From contig NC_080428.1 in NCBI RefSeq assembly GCF_029873635.1, positions 68,629,601 to 68,693,600 on the forward strand: a stretch of 64,000 bases of DNA, read 5' to 3'. Numbering within the stretch: position 1 is the first letter of the stretch; each line of letters opens with the position of its first letter. Below, piece by piece: positions 1-10,946 of this stretch. This DNA comes from Malania oleifera. Lineage: Eukaryota; Streptophyta; Magnoliopsida; Santalales; Ximeniaceae. Under the pieces are notes generated by a model that saw only the letters and a program-made list of their open reading frames with translations, had not been told where the DNA came from and searched no databases. The translations under genes were made by a program, and so were the position numbers.

Positions 1-970
1 AGCTAGTTGTGTATAATGAATGTATCTTAATAAATTAACACTATTAACTTTATTCTTACAAGTCAAGCTTATTAGGATATTATGTTTGCTTATAACCATT
101 TGTCTTGTGTATATGACATGGGTAAGTATCATAGAAATAGTAGTGTAAATTTATTCCTCAAGTAGGATAATAATGTCGGAGTGTAAAATAAGAGTATGAC
201 TCCCCTGTCAATTTAATGTTTCCTAATACCAAGGTTAGCATAAAAAGCTCTCTAGGAGAGATTAAATGTTCAACAATCATAGTAAAATTCACTAGTTATT
301 ATAACACTCATTGCCTACAAAAAAATGTGAACAATAAATTACATTGCTTTTTAGTTTACCATGTGACCCACCTTTATATATATATGCTTACTCACTGCTA
401 ACGCTTAGCATAGCATTATATTTGATCGTGATAATCATATCATGTTGTGAAATCACAAAATGTTTTGAGTTAACTAGTTAAGCTAGAGTATTATAATTAG
501 TGTCCCTCAATCCTTCACAAAGTGTGAAGTGTTTGGCCATTACACTGAACAATTTAAGGAACAGCACATATTTGGATTGCTTTCTCAGAAGAACAATTTA
601 ATTTGGAGAAAAATGATATGTGAAAAGTATTTCATTTATACCCATGTAATAAAAGAAAGAATTAATTCTTTTCCAGGTCTATTACATGCATTTTCAGCAT
701 CCAAATTGAGATACCAATAAGCAAAAGGTCATGTTTTAACGGGAAATAAAAAAGGAGGGGGTTTTGAAATTGAATTTCAAACGATGTGTGATAATAATAA
801 TTATATTTCTTTGGGCCTAATTCTGTTGTTTAAAGTCTCCATCATTCTCGACTAACCAATCAAGATCGAGATCATGCCTAAGGAGAAAGGAAAGAAAGAA
901 GATCCAATCTAACCCAAATCCGTCTCAAGTCAATTTGGCGGTAACAATTGCTAGAATAATATTTATCTAA
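1..970. other. AT-rich spacer, no gene seen
   Basis: Only short chance reading frames are present. No conserved protein, tRNA or repeat family was recognised. It lies downstream of the 3' end of the minus-strand GCD1-like gene. Confidence 0.5.
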
Positions 971-998
971 CCTCTCTCTCTCTCCCTCTCCCTCTCTC
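971..998. repeat. CT-rich simple repeat
   Basis: A pyrimidine tract of CT/CCCT units about 28 bases long, about 360 bases past the stop codon of the GCD1-like gene. Confidence 0.85.
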
Positions 999-1358
999 AA
1001 AAGCAAAGACATTATATATTCTTACATCAATTGATAATCATGCACATCATGATTCATCTCATCGTTCCCTACCAAATTTGATGTTGTTCCATTCTTCCAA
1101 CATCTCCACACCCTTGTGAACTCCTCACAAGACTTCCATCTCTCCCGTTTTATGGAGACACATTTTGGATTAACATTCTAAATTCCAATCTGAGCGTGCA
1201 ACTTTCAAAAACCACTTAAGAAATAGAAACAAGTGGCCCTTCACAAATAAGCTCCATTTGTTTCTCTCCCAGAGAAGAGAAAGCATATCCTGATCCAAGA
1301 AACTTTCCCCTTGGATAACCATTTTTTACTATAGCGACTGAAGACATAATTCACAGTA

Positions 1359-1571
1359 CTACCTCCCCATCCCCATAAAGGATGTGGGACTACTACCGGT
1401 GAGTGTCTTCTCCTCCTTGAAAGGCTGAGTTGATGCATCAGACAAACTGGGTAACCTTGAAACACTGCCTTTCCCTTTTCTGGCATTTGGCCCCAGCTCC
1501 TCTATCATGTATTTCCACCCATCAATTGGTCTCCTCCGGCTAAATATGTGGGTCTTGATAAAACTAGCAAT
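1359..1571 (-). CDS. GCD1: GCD1-like exon 3 with stop
   Basis: Follows a GTGCAG acceptor. It encodes IASFIKTHIFSRRRPIDGWK..., ending SPTSFMGMGR and TAG at 1361-1359. Confidence 0.8.
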   Translation of the reverse strand: MASFIKTHIFSRRRPIDGWKYMIEELGPNARKGKGSVSRLPSLSDASTQPFKEEKTLTGSSPTSFMGMGR

Positions 1572-4473
1572 CTGCACATAAATCCCAGACAATTAAATAA
1601 AATTAGAGACGATATCAGCAGCTAAAAAAAAAAAAAAAACCAACATAACAGTTTTGTCAGTTTTTGCAGACTCAAAAAAGTTTGCATTGGTTCCAGCATA
1701 ACCATCTCGCATTTCAATATATGTACGCAAATGAACAGTTTTTAAGTTTTGTTCTAAGATGCAGCAAGGGCAGGGTCTGTAACAAACAATCTTCCAGAGA
1801 ATAGAAAACTTAACAGAATTATTATCATCAAGAAAGCATAAGGAAGACCTACGGGTCTGCGAGAACTGACATAAACAGCCAAGGCACTGCGCAATACTAA
1901 TAACAGCCTATTTTCAAAAATTACCTATTAAAATAGAAAAACTGGGACATTTTTACAACATATAATATTTTTCACCAAATTTCTTGAATCTGTTCCAGAC
2001 TGTACTGTCCAGAGCACATTGTACCACTCCCAGTGCAGTAACTTATTCCAACAGAGAAGACATGGCGGCAATTATGATGATCAGGCTAGAGTATACAAGA
2101 CATCAGGCCTGCAATTTGAGCTACCTATAGGCTATAAAGTAACATGGTTCAACAGGGAATAATATATGAGAATTCTGATGCTGTTTCTATCCTTCTTGCC
2201 AATACGGCTGAAACATTGGGCTGGGACAGGGCACACAAGGGGGCAACAGCATTAACGCACCTGAAATTTGCAGAATGCAATTCGACGCTCAAATTCTTGG
2301 AGAAGTATGTCCTCTTCCCTCTGTGACATCTCCCATATATTTCCATCTGGAGACTTTGATATTGTTTCCCAACCATCTGGCTTGGTTTTGAACTCAGAAG
2401 TGCTTGGAACTTTTGAATTGGTTATATCATTGTTGGGGGAGTCAAAGATCCTGCATTTATTAAGGTTAGTGAACAAAACCAGTCAATTGACAAGCTGCCC
2501 TTATAAATCATATTACAGTCCTGCTAGAAGTAAATTGTGAAGGGGTTACAACTGTAACAATATGCCTGGATGTTCATGCAATCCAAAGTGGCTGGCCACT
2601 GATAACAGTAAAGAGAAGGGCCCACAAAGGAAAGACATGAATTAAAGCCATAACCTAGCACAGAGTATTGTATTTGAAGGACCCGTGAGAATAATTAAAT
2701 GAATAAAAATAATTAAATGAATGAAACAAGGGAATGAAAGCCTAGTTTTTCAATGGGCATTTCGAGTTTGAGGACCTAAACATCTCCAAATGCATACTAA
2801 ACGAAAAAGAAATTCTAGTCATAATCTAATAATTGAATATACCCAAGACATCAAGCGTCACAGCATCTATACAGCGCAAACTCAATTATCTCGCCAAGAT
2901 TCATTCTGTCAATAAGCTTAACCAACCAAGGGCCAAAGTAGTCCCATATTCTGTTGCAACAAAACTCCCATCAGTGACATTTTCTTTCTACCTCACCAAA
3001 AAGCTCGACTAGGCAGGAAGAGTTGATTAACCGGATAAGAAATTGCATATGGATAAAAATAGCAGAATACTAAATTTTAAGTGGCGAAGCATCTCCAACA
3101 AAAGCGGCACGTTTGTTTGCACTACACCATGAAGTCCAAGCTGACCAAAGAGATGAAACATATCCAAGATTAACATATTAGCTGCAATGTTTGACATCAT
3201 CATTGTCCCATCCTCTCCCAACCCAGCTGTGTCCATTGCTACATTGGACCAACCCCACCCCCAACCCCTGCCCATCCAAAAAAAAGCATGCTATGAAAAT
3301 TCAAATAACAACAACAGCAAAACCAAGCCTTAAGTCCCACTAGGTGGGGTCAGCTACATGAATCCTTTTTCACCAACTTATGAGATCATGGACAATTTTC
3401 TTTCATGTGATGAAAATTCAAATAATAGACTAAAACTTTCAAGTAATCTATTGAAACTGGGCACACGCATTTAAACAAAAATTCGCAAGTTCCTTTTGAT
3501 ATTCACCAGAACGCATGTATGAACAGCATGCCAAAGAACCAAAGATCAATTTAATCACAATATCACCAATACAATATCCTATGCTTATGTCTGCACCTCA
3601 AATTGCTTAATATTCCCGAAAGCAACATAAGCATACTTAATATTTTTGAAGCCTAAACTAGAAGCAATCATACTAGAGCCCAGAAGAATTCCATTAGCTA
3701 AGCTCAGTCCTGCCACAACTAACATGTTTTCTGAGAAACTAACAAAGTTGCTAAAGTGTTTTCGCAAATTCTGCTTGTATATAGTTTGCTTGCCTCATGA
3801 TATTCCTAGTGAAAATAAAAAAATAAAAAAATATATTTTAAAAAAAGAACAGGAAACTAGAAAATGCAGCTATTGTCAATTGTTGTTTACTTAGTGAATC
3901 AAAATGAATTCAGAAGGGGCATAAAACATACTCAGAGCAGCTATCAAGCAATCTATCAATATCATCTCCACCACCTGCACTCGAATCTCCCAACTTAGCT
4001 TCCTCCTGCTTCTCAATCTCTTTCATCCATAACCCAGCATGAATCCTCTGCTTCTTTAACCTGTAATCCCTCTTTATGTTTTCCACACCGTAAAGTGAGC
4101 CTTCATTCTGCTGCTGCTGCTGCTGTAGCTGGGCCTTGGGAGGTTTCCTTCTCTCATTCCAATTCTCATTCATGTCCTCAACAAATGCCTTCGTCTCTGC
4201 ATCAACTTCTGATGGCAAAACCAAAGTTGAGTCCATAGACTGAAAATTGACATCAGTTTCCCAAGGAGCTCTGCTCTTCGCAGAAAGGTCTTCAGGGAGC
4301 CAAGCTGACTCCCAGGCATCATTCCATTCATTGTCATCATTGTTGGAAGATTTTGATGAAAAAGGTCTAAAATAGGGAGTGGACTTGCAAAGTGTAGGTG
4401 CAAATACCAATGGAAGTTTGTGGACTGATGTGTTTAATGGTTTGGGTCTTAAAAGGTGTAGCAGAGTCTGCAT
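1359..4473 (-). CDS. GCD1: GAMETE CELL DEFECTIVE 1-like mitochondrial protein (3 exons, 314 aa)
   Basis: Three minus-strand exons, 4473-3932, 2450-2261 and 1571-1359, join in phase (542+190+213 bases) into 314 codons plus TAG. I chose the ATG at 4473, not the in-frame one at 4557, because it begins a typical mitochondrial presequence (MQTLLHLLRPKPLN..., then basic/serine-rich RPFSSKSS near residue 43). The mature part is acidic and hydrophilic, with APWETDVNF, a six-glutamine run, DGWETISKSPDGNIWEMS and a C-terminal GWKYMIEELGPNARKGKGSVSR block. From memory this matches the plant-specific GCD1 family, known from gametophyte and embryo defects in Arabidopsis and rice; its biochemical role is unclear. 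There are no membrane segments. Intron 1 (1,481 bp) carries a small RTE insertion. The gene model is firm; the family name is from recall only. Confidence 0.8.
2261..2450 (-). CDS. GCD1: GCD1-like exon 2
   Basis: Follows a TGCAG acceptor and ends at CAG before a GTGCGT donor, phase 0. The split codon closes to Glu, giving SCSEIFDSPNND across the junction. It encodes the most conserved-looking block, GWETISKSPDGNIWEMSQRE. Confidence 0.8.
3309..3409 (-). mobile_element. 5'-truncated RTE LINE fragment in GCD1-like intron 1
   Basis: About 101 bases match the 3' end of the RTE element at 52035-55315: the (CAA)n end, AAAACCAAGCCTTA, a TCCCACTA(A/G)GTGGGGTC block and an ATCATGGAC block. It is flanked by perfect 16-bp direct repeats, ATGAAAATTCAAATAA, at 3293-3308 and 3410-3425. 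Truncation from the 5' end is typical of target-primed LINE insertion. Confidence 0.88.
3932..4473 (-). CDS. GCD1: GCD1-like exon 1
   Basis: Codes for the presequence and residues 1-180. It ends in phase 2 at a GTATGT donor (intron from 3931). It contains the glutamine run encoded by six CAG codons at 4125-4108. Confidence 0.8.
4108..4125 (-). repeat. (CAG)6 coding triplet repeat
   Basis: Six CAG codons give the glutamine run in the GCD1-like protein. It is a potentially length-polymorphic coding microsatellite. Confidence 0.9.
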
Positions 4474-4935
4474 GTTTGGGACCTCCCTGGCTGCTCTGGG
4501 ACTGGAAATGTCAAAAAGAGAAAGCCAATAGAGAAGCTCAGTGTTAGGGTGTGACAATGTAATGGGGAAAAGGGGGAGTGAGATACTGCTATAATTGTAT
4601 TCTTCAGGGATTTAGAATGAATATATGAATATCTGTGTTATCGCTTGTATGGTGATTCTCTTGTAGATGAATAATACAAGTAGTTCTTTTCATTGTGGTG
4701 TTCTGTTGCCTTGGATTATGATGTCTCTGATTGTTATAGTCTTATTCGGTGTATAAGAATATATTGCTCATGTGAAATCCTATTGTTCCTTGTTTTCCCT
4801 GAGTATTGAGACTTACCTGGTGCTCGTGCTTGCAGGCTTGAACGTGTGAGAGTTGGCTGACTTGTCGAGGGAGAGCTCTCAACGAGTGCCCCACGGCCCT
4901 TACTTGAGTCCCATTTTGGGGGTCCGTGACACTCA
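4474..4935 (-). promoter_or_regulatory. Upstream region of the GCD1-like gene with a GC-rich block
   Basis: It should hold the 5' UTR and promoter of the minus-strand gene; I see no convincing TATA box. The part at 4800-4935 is much richer in GC than its surroundings and includes a GGACCCCCAAAATGGGACTC stretch on the minus strand. This reads like a piece of a retroelement LTR, but no partner repeat is present here. Confidence 0.35.
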
Positions 4936-7529
4936 GCTTAAATAAAATCCTATATAAATTCTGATGCTGAAGAAAATATATGAAAATTAGGGAGATTCCA
5001 GAATTTGATCCTTGTCGCCTCCTCTTCAACAAGAATTAGTAACCTGAGAAGGAAACGCATTAAGGCCTTTAGAACATAGAATGGAGATTGATGGGAATGA
5101 GAATCCCAATACAGAAGACATACAAAAAACATAAATACATCATTTAAAATATAAATTAAATCCTAACTAATCATTTGTACTACATGTACTTGGTCTAAAT
5201 TAGATCAACAGCAATAAAAATGTCCATGAATGTTAGGAACACAGGAAAGAATGATACCAAACTTAACCAAAAATGTGTATAAAGAGATAAGTTATTTCAA
5301 CACTCAAATCTGCGTCCTTTAGCATTCAAAACCTTTTCTTTTTTTTCTTGTCACTTAACCAGCACATTTGAAGATTTTTTGCTAGTGCTCAAAGCATTTG
5401 GCTTGTAAGATAACCAGAAACAAGTAATCAATCAGATACTTGACTCCATTGACTCTCAAAAATCAACTCACCAAACTACACTAAATGTATCAAGCTCAAA
5501 ATTCAAATTTTCACCCATGAGCCCATGATGCAAAGGAAGGGAGGTGAAGAAAGAAGAGAAGAGGGTTATCATGGGAGAAATGCATTCTTCTATTGATATT
5601 TCAACCAAAAAACCTAATATATATGGGTTTTTCGGTTACAAAAATAAAAAATATTCAGAAAAAAATGCAATTAATGAGCTTTATTCACAAACTACCAAGT
5701 GGCAACACTATTTTCTACCCCAAAACCACCCTTTGTACCGTCGAAACTAAGACATCAATTTCTCATCGTAATTCACTTAGCCAAAAAATAAAACAGCTGG
5801 AACTCACAAGGCAGCTGGAACTCAAGAGTTCTCAAATCATATTTCTTCTATGTTAAGCAGTTTTCTGATCTATTTTGGACATTTGGTTTATTTTCATAGT
5901 TGATCATTTCATAGAACAAAACAAAACAATAAGAAGAAGAAAAGAAGAAGATGATGATGATGAGAAAGCAGCGGCAGGGAGCGAATGAGAGGGAAAAACT
6001 TGTGTAAAGGCCAGGATACATATTACAACCCACCCCAACCCCCGACTCCCAGGCTCGTGTTTTCTTTTTTTGATGACTTAAGCCCAAGATAGAGAGGGTT
6101 ACTAACTTACTATAACCTAAGCAATAGTGGCCTACCCTTGACCCCACTCACTGGGACGCTATATTTCATTTTCAAGAGAGTTGTGAACAATGAAGTACAG
6201 ATTCTTCTAAGTTCTAGCTTCATGGATGCATGTTTGATACTTAAAAGAATTAAAAGATATGTTTACGTGTGTCCACAATGTAACTAGATATAGATTGCAA
6301 CATTAATAATACACCAATACTGCATCTGTGGCCATTGATTTGACCTTATATGAGTGTTGGAAAAAATTAACGTACTGCATTTATGGCCATTGATTTGACT
6401 TGATATGTGTGAGAAAAAAAAAATTAATGTAATTTTGTATTGTGGTTTGTCCAATCCGCAAAATTCCAAATCTGTGGCTCAAACCCCGTTCTCCCAAACA
6501 AATGCAAATGTTTTCAACAATATAATTAGAAAACCATAAATATTTAAATGGCATCCTTTCTTATGTGAAAATATTTGATTTGTAAATTAATAAGTAATTA
6601 AAGAAATCAAGATGAGGTGTGGTAATGATAACAACTTTCAACCTTGTACTTCTATTTGTTTCATATTCAATTTAAGTATTATGATACTTCTTATTTATGT
6701 TTTTGATAGAAAACAAAGAAATTTTAAATAAAAAAATAAATATAAATAAATAAACATATACATGGAAGTGTCTACTTAGCTGTAAATCTATTCCCTACCA
6801 CATCATCTCAAATTCTTAAGATTTGTTACATCTTATATCCCCATATTCATATCCTGCATAATTATTTCTATATCCATGCTCCATAAGTTGTGAAGAAAGG
6901 ACAAACCAGTCATTATGCTTTATTCATATTAATCCACTAACCCTAATTAGGATACCCACACCACCACAACCTCAGGGTGTACCATTTCAGAATGGAATCC
7001 TTGTTTGGCTGTGTTGCCCACTAAAAATAATTCAAAATACGCAAGTTCCTAACACTGCATCCATTCTTGTTTCTAAAAACCGTTCCTAGGGATTTATTCT
7101 TGAATCCAAACAAGGCCCAAAGGCTATAGGCAATAGGCAAGAACAATACGAAGAACCCACTATATTCCTTTTGATAGATCTTAAATTAAAAATTAAAATA
7201 AAAAAGCCACTATATTCCTCATTTTTTATTCTTCAACTAATTTAAATGAAAAATGAAATTAGAAACAAAGTGAGTTCTAATATTAGAGGTGGATACAAAT
7301 CAATTTTATTCATAATTAATGAAGCAACAAGCCACTCATGCATGCGGGCATGTGTGGCTGCACTATTATGATCCAAGGATAAGGCATCATTAAAAGAATT
7401 ACAACTACCACTATAGAAAGAGTGGAGTTTGTGGCTACTTATGAAAATAAGCATTAACGAATTTTTAGAATTATTAATGCGAATGCCCTCATCTCATTGA
7501 CCTTTCCCTCCTAGTTGATTCTTTTACAT
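4936..7529. other. Intergenic AT-rich sequence, no gene recognised
   Basis: No conserved coding signal on either strand. It contains poly(A)/poly(T) runs, a TGATGATGATG stretch near 5950 and a less AT-rich piece at 6020-6160 that I could not assign. Confidence 0.45.
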
Positions 7530-9480
7530 GGCCTAACTCAAGGGAGAATCACTCCCGCTGAAGGATTACACATTTCTAATCTCAAGACTTCAAGAGGATA
7601 GGAAGAACATTTTCCAAAAGCATCTCAAAAACTTCTCCTAAGGCCTATCTCTAATCACTTCCCTCACTTGTTAAATGGGGAGGAAGGGGATAAAATGAGG
7701 TCCAGCTCCCTTCCACCTCAAAAATATGTTGCTCAAACATGAAGTATTTGAAGACTAAGTTACGATGGTTGCCGCTCCATTTTGATGAGCAAGCAAGGGA
7801 CCCCTTCTAAATTGGAGTTAAAAGAAAGCTAAAATAGTGGAATAAAAACACTTCTGGAAATATTTATTCAAAAAAGGATGTGATCCTTAGCAAGCTCAAG
7901 GAACTTGAGCCTGCTTAGAGATTTCACGATGCCTCACTGCTGAAGATATCAAAAGAAGGCGGCCTCTTAGGAAAGAGATATGTGGAAGAAATAGATTGAA
8001 GACAAACGTTCAAGGCCTAATGGTTTAAAGAGGGGGACTGGAATACCAGCTTCTTCCCTCTTCCACCGAACAATGAACACCAATAGAAGGTTTAACACCT
8101 AGAGTTGAGTTGAAGTTGAGGAGAATATTTTGTGGGAAGGGGGCATTAAGAATGGCATTTTAGGTTTTTATAGGAATCCATAATCTAAATTTGTGAATTC
8201 GAGACCAAAATTAGATGGCCCTTTTTATGAAGAGAAAAATCTTCAAACCTTTAGGGCGTATATTCTAGGAATGCAATGTCCATGAAATCCCTTTCCCATG
8301 TTTGTTTTGGATCTGGGATTTTATGGTAGTAATTTCACATTCCCTGGATTCCCACAAAATATGGAAATCTCATTCTCATGCTTCAGTTTCAAGGGAATCC
8401 CATTCCCATGGAATCCTATTTTTGGAACCAATTTGCTATTATTATTATGTAAAAATATAATATCATGGTTAAAATTTGGAGACCATTTTGCCCCCAATAA
8501 TTTTGGTTAGTTAGATTATTAGATGTTGATTTTTTTTTAATTTATGATTGTTGAAAGTTCTAGGACATAGGTTTAATCATGTAAATATTCTTAGCAATTT
8601 TTGGAGTTAAAAATATAATTAATACTCATATATTATTGATACACAAGTCGAGGGTATGATAGTCATATGCTTCCCAAGTTGAGCTAAACATTGATGTGGA
8701 CATCTTGTGTACATTCCCAAAAGTACTCCCATGAGGCGTATCCCATTCCCACGAATGAGATCCCAGGAATGTCATGACACATTCCCAAGAATATTTTTGA
8801 TTCTATGAACCAAACAACCACTAAGGGATGCAATAGAGATAAAGCCCCAGGCCCTAATGGTTTCACAATAGATTTCTTTTGAGCTAATTGGGACCTTCTC
8901 AAACATGACACAATCATGATTTTTTATTTCATAGATCAGGAAGCATTGTGAGCAGCCTGAACTCAACCTTTTGTTGCCCTGACCCCCAAGAAAGCAGAGG
9001 CCTTAAACATCAAAGATTTCCAGCTTATTAGCTTATTGGGAAGTATTTACAAAATTGCATCCAAGGTGCCTGCCACAAGAAAGCAATCCCAAATTTTATT
9101 GGCCAGCAATGACATGCTTTTGTAGCAGGTTGACAAGGAAAAGGCTTTTGAACATGTGCTGGAACTTTCTTCCGTACATTCTAAAAAAATAGCCTTTGAG
9201 GATCTTTGGTGTGAATGGATCCATCTATGCATCACCAGCCCCATCATTTTCGGTTCTCATTAATTGCAGCACTTCAGATATTTCCACTCCTCCAGAGGAT
9301 TGAAGCAAGGTGATTTCCTGTGTACCTCCTTGTTCATCAAGATGATGGAAGTCTTCAACTCTTGCTGCAAAAATACAATGAAGGTGAAGGAGGTACGTTC
9401 AAAGGAGTCAGTGTTGGGACAAATGGCAAGGAACTGGAAGTCTCCCACCTCCTCTTTGAAGATGACACCCTAAAATCCTC
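7530..9480 (+). mobile_element. Decayed L1-type LINE ORF2 fragment
   Basis: Broken frames reproduce plant L1 ORF2 in order. The endonuclease C-terminal part (SRIDRFLVS-like, then a PxSDHFP-like block) is near 7540-7700. The linker motif WFKEGDWNTSFF is near 8020. The RT motif DKAPGPNGFTIDFF is near 8840, FVALTPKK...IKDFQLIS near 8970, and SRGLKQGDFL near 9290. Many stops and frameshifts are present, so it is dead. No poly(A) tail or target duplication was found at the ends. A MITE interrupts it at 8254-8820. Confidence 0.75.
8254..8820. mobile_element. PIF/Harbinger-like MITE inserted in the L1
   Basis: This 567-bp non-coding element interrupts the L1 RT frame exactly: the L1 reading PFYEEKNLQTF before it resumes as CNRDKAPGPNGF after it. 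The right end, read in reverse, is TGGTTGTTTGGTTCATAGAAT, typical of MITEs of this group; the left end is a weaker match. The flanking triplets TTA (8251-8253) and CTA (8821-8823) fit a TTA-type 3-bp duplication with one change. Confidence 0.65.
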
Positions 9481-9982
9481 AATTTAAGGTGCATTATCTA
9501 ATGCTTTGAACTTTGAAGCAATCTCAGGATTGAAAATCTCCCACCCATAGCCTAATAATGCCTTGCTTGTTTATGGGTCCACAGAGCAAAGCAGAGCAGA
9601 TCAGTAAGGGCAGCAAGTGCCAGCAAGGTTAAATTGCTTCAATGGTTTCTAAACTTAACCTTAATCTGTAAGATGAAATTTTATTTAGTTCTGATTTTGT
9701 TGCAATATAATGTAATAGTTGTTGCCATAATTGCTGTTAGTTTCCGCAGAAGGCACAAAAAGATGATGTGTTTGTGTGAAATTCATCTGTTTCCCATAGG
9801 TGAGCTTTATCCCACCTTGAATAGCATACAAAGTGAAAGTGTTTCTCCATCTTCTTTCAATAAAAAGGAAAAACTGCAAGACTGTATCTCATTCCTACTT
9901 TTCTGCTTCTCTTCATTGTTCAAGATGCCATGCTAGAATCTCAGGGAAGTCCTTAAGTCAACAACAGTGCAGTGAAATAGCA
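9481..9982. other. Spacer between L1 remnant and plastid mosaic
   Basis: No gene recognised. Base composition is ordinary and reading frames are short. Confidence 0.4.
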
Positions 9983-10148
9983 TCAGTGCAAAATTTTTGG
10001 ACTAATTCAACTCCAAAAAAGGAGGTTTTTTTTATATTGCATATTCACTCGACCCAATTATTCATTTTGTTTCATTTCATCATAAACCTAATTGGTTACT
10101 TCCAATTACATAAATCAATAGCTCAAAGAGCGCTCAAAGCGCGCTCAA

Positions 10149-10215
10149 AGCTAAGTGAGGAAGAAATAGATGTAGAAATAGAAACAATTTCCGAAACGAA
10201 GGAGACTAAAGAGAC
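10149..10215 (+). pseudogene. ycf1: Plastid ycf1 fragment
   Basis: The plus frame reads KLSEEEIDVEIETISETKETK. This matches the acidic EETDVEIETTSETKGTK region of plastid Ycf1 (Tic214). Only about 22 codons are recognisable, so it is a non-functional NUPT piece. Confidence 0.7.
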
Positions 10216-10240
10216 TTATTTCGATGGGGGAAGGGAAGAA

Positions 10241-10314
10241 AATAACTCAGTGGTAGAGTGTCACCTTGACGTGGTGGAAGTCATTAATAATTAATTACCA
10301 GAGTTTGATTATGA
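10241..10314 (+). pseudogene. trnV-GAC: Plastid tRNA-Val(GAC) remnant
   Basis: The D-arm and anticodon arm are nearly intact: AACTCAGTGGTAGAGTG, then CACCTTGACGTGG with anticodon GAC at 10268-10270. The T-arm and acceptor stem are eroded and contain an AT-rich insertion. It cannot fold as a complete tRNA. Confidence 0.8.
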
Positions 10315-10381
10315 GTTATTAAATGGTAAAATACTAAAATGAATAAAAATTCGCAATCCCTAATCAGTGGAATGGGATGTG

Positions 10382-10452
10382 TCGATTTATCTATCTCTTG
10401 ACTCGAAATAGGGAGCAAATTTGAAAAAGGATCTTCGAGTGTCTAGGGTTGG
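10382..10452 (+). pseudogene. Plastid 16S-trnI spacer fragment
   Basis: It contains ATCTCTTGACTCGAAATAGG, GGGAGCAAATTTGAAAAAGG and GTGTCTAGGGTTGGGC, which I recognise from the plastid rrn16-trnI-GAU spacer. It joins directly to 16S gene sequence, an order not found in plastomes. Confidence 0.65.
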
Positions 10453-10498
10453 GCAGTGGGGAATTTTTCGCAATGGGTGAAAGCCTAACAGAGCAATG
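10453..10498 (+). pseudogene. rrn16: Plastid 16S rRNA fragment
   Basis: 46 bases match the conserved 16S segment GCAGTGGGGAATTTTCCGCA through GAGCAATG. The few differences from the plastid form are C-to-T or G-to-A. Confidence 0.85.
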
Positions 10499-10613
10499 TT
10501 CACTCTCAAGTTGGGCAATAAGGGTCAGAGAAGGGCAATCACTCATTCCGTCCATTCTTAGCCTAGGTAAAGCCCATCTTGTTGCCACTAGACTTTCCAA
10601 TCAAATTCATCGT

Positions 10614-10700
10614 AACACTAGGCTGCTCTCATTTCACTCGTTGCTACTACGGGAATCGCTTTTACTTTCTTTTCCTCTGGCTACTAAGATATTTTTTCAT
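10614..10700 (-). pseudogene. rrn23: Plastid 23S rRNA fragment
   Basis: The minus strand matches the 5' part of plastid 23S rRNA: the GTAGCCAGAGGAAAAGAAAG block, GCGATTCCCGTAGTAGC and a GAGCAGCCTA block. Differences are again mostly C-to-T or G-to-A. Its orientation is opposite to the nearby 16S piece, unlike the plastome. Confidence 0.85.
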
Positions 10701-10717
10701 ATTTGACAAAAAAGATG

Positions 10718-10762
10718 TTGCGGGGAAGGGATTTGAACCCGTGGCCTCAAGGTTATGAGCCT
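10718..10762 (-). pseudogene. trnfM-CAU: Half of plastid initiator tRNA-fMet(CAU)
   Basis: The minus strand holds GGCTCATAACCTTGAGGCC (anticodon CAU), then GGGTTCAAATCC and the 3' acceptor side. The 5' half is replaced by unrelated sequence, so it is not a working tRNA. Confidence 0.75.
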
Positions 10763-10946
10763 GGTTCCATAGGACCAAGTCAGAAAGATTGAGAAATAGA
10801 ACCATCTGATTTGATTCGTTCTCAATAGCCATGAGATGATCATTGACTGAATACATTCAATTTCTGAAAAGGATTACTAATCCTTAACTTTTTGAGTCAG
10901 TGCAAACTTTTTGGACTAATTCAACTCCAAAGAAGGAGGTTTTTTT

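Larger units (their letters stand above)
9983..10946. other. Nuclear plastid DNA (NUPT) mosaic between 50-bp direct repeats
   Basis: Short, diverged pieces of several separate plastid loci lie side by side and in mixed orientation: ycf1, trnV-GAC, 16S-trnI spacer and 16S on the plus strand, 23S and trnfM on the minus strand. The block is bracketed by two near-identical 50-bp copies, at 9983-10031 and 10897-10946, sharing TTTTTGGACTAATTCAACTC. The pieces do not follow plastome order, so this is a rearranged composite. Passage through mitochondrial DNA is an alternative origin. Confidence 0.75.

Noticed and set aside
10241-10314. Possible functional tRNA-Val gene
   Set aside because: The T-arm and acceptor stem are eroded and the neighbours are plastid fragments, so it is a plastid-derived relic.
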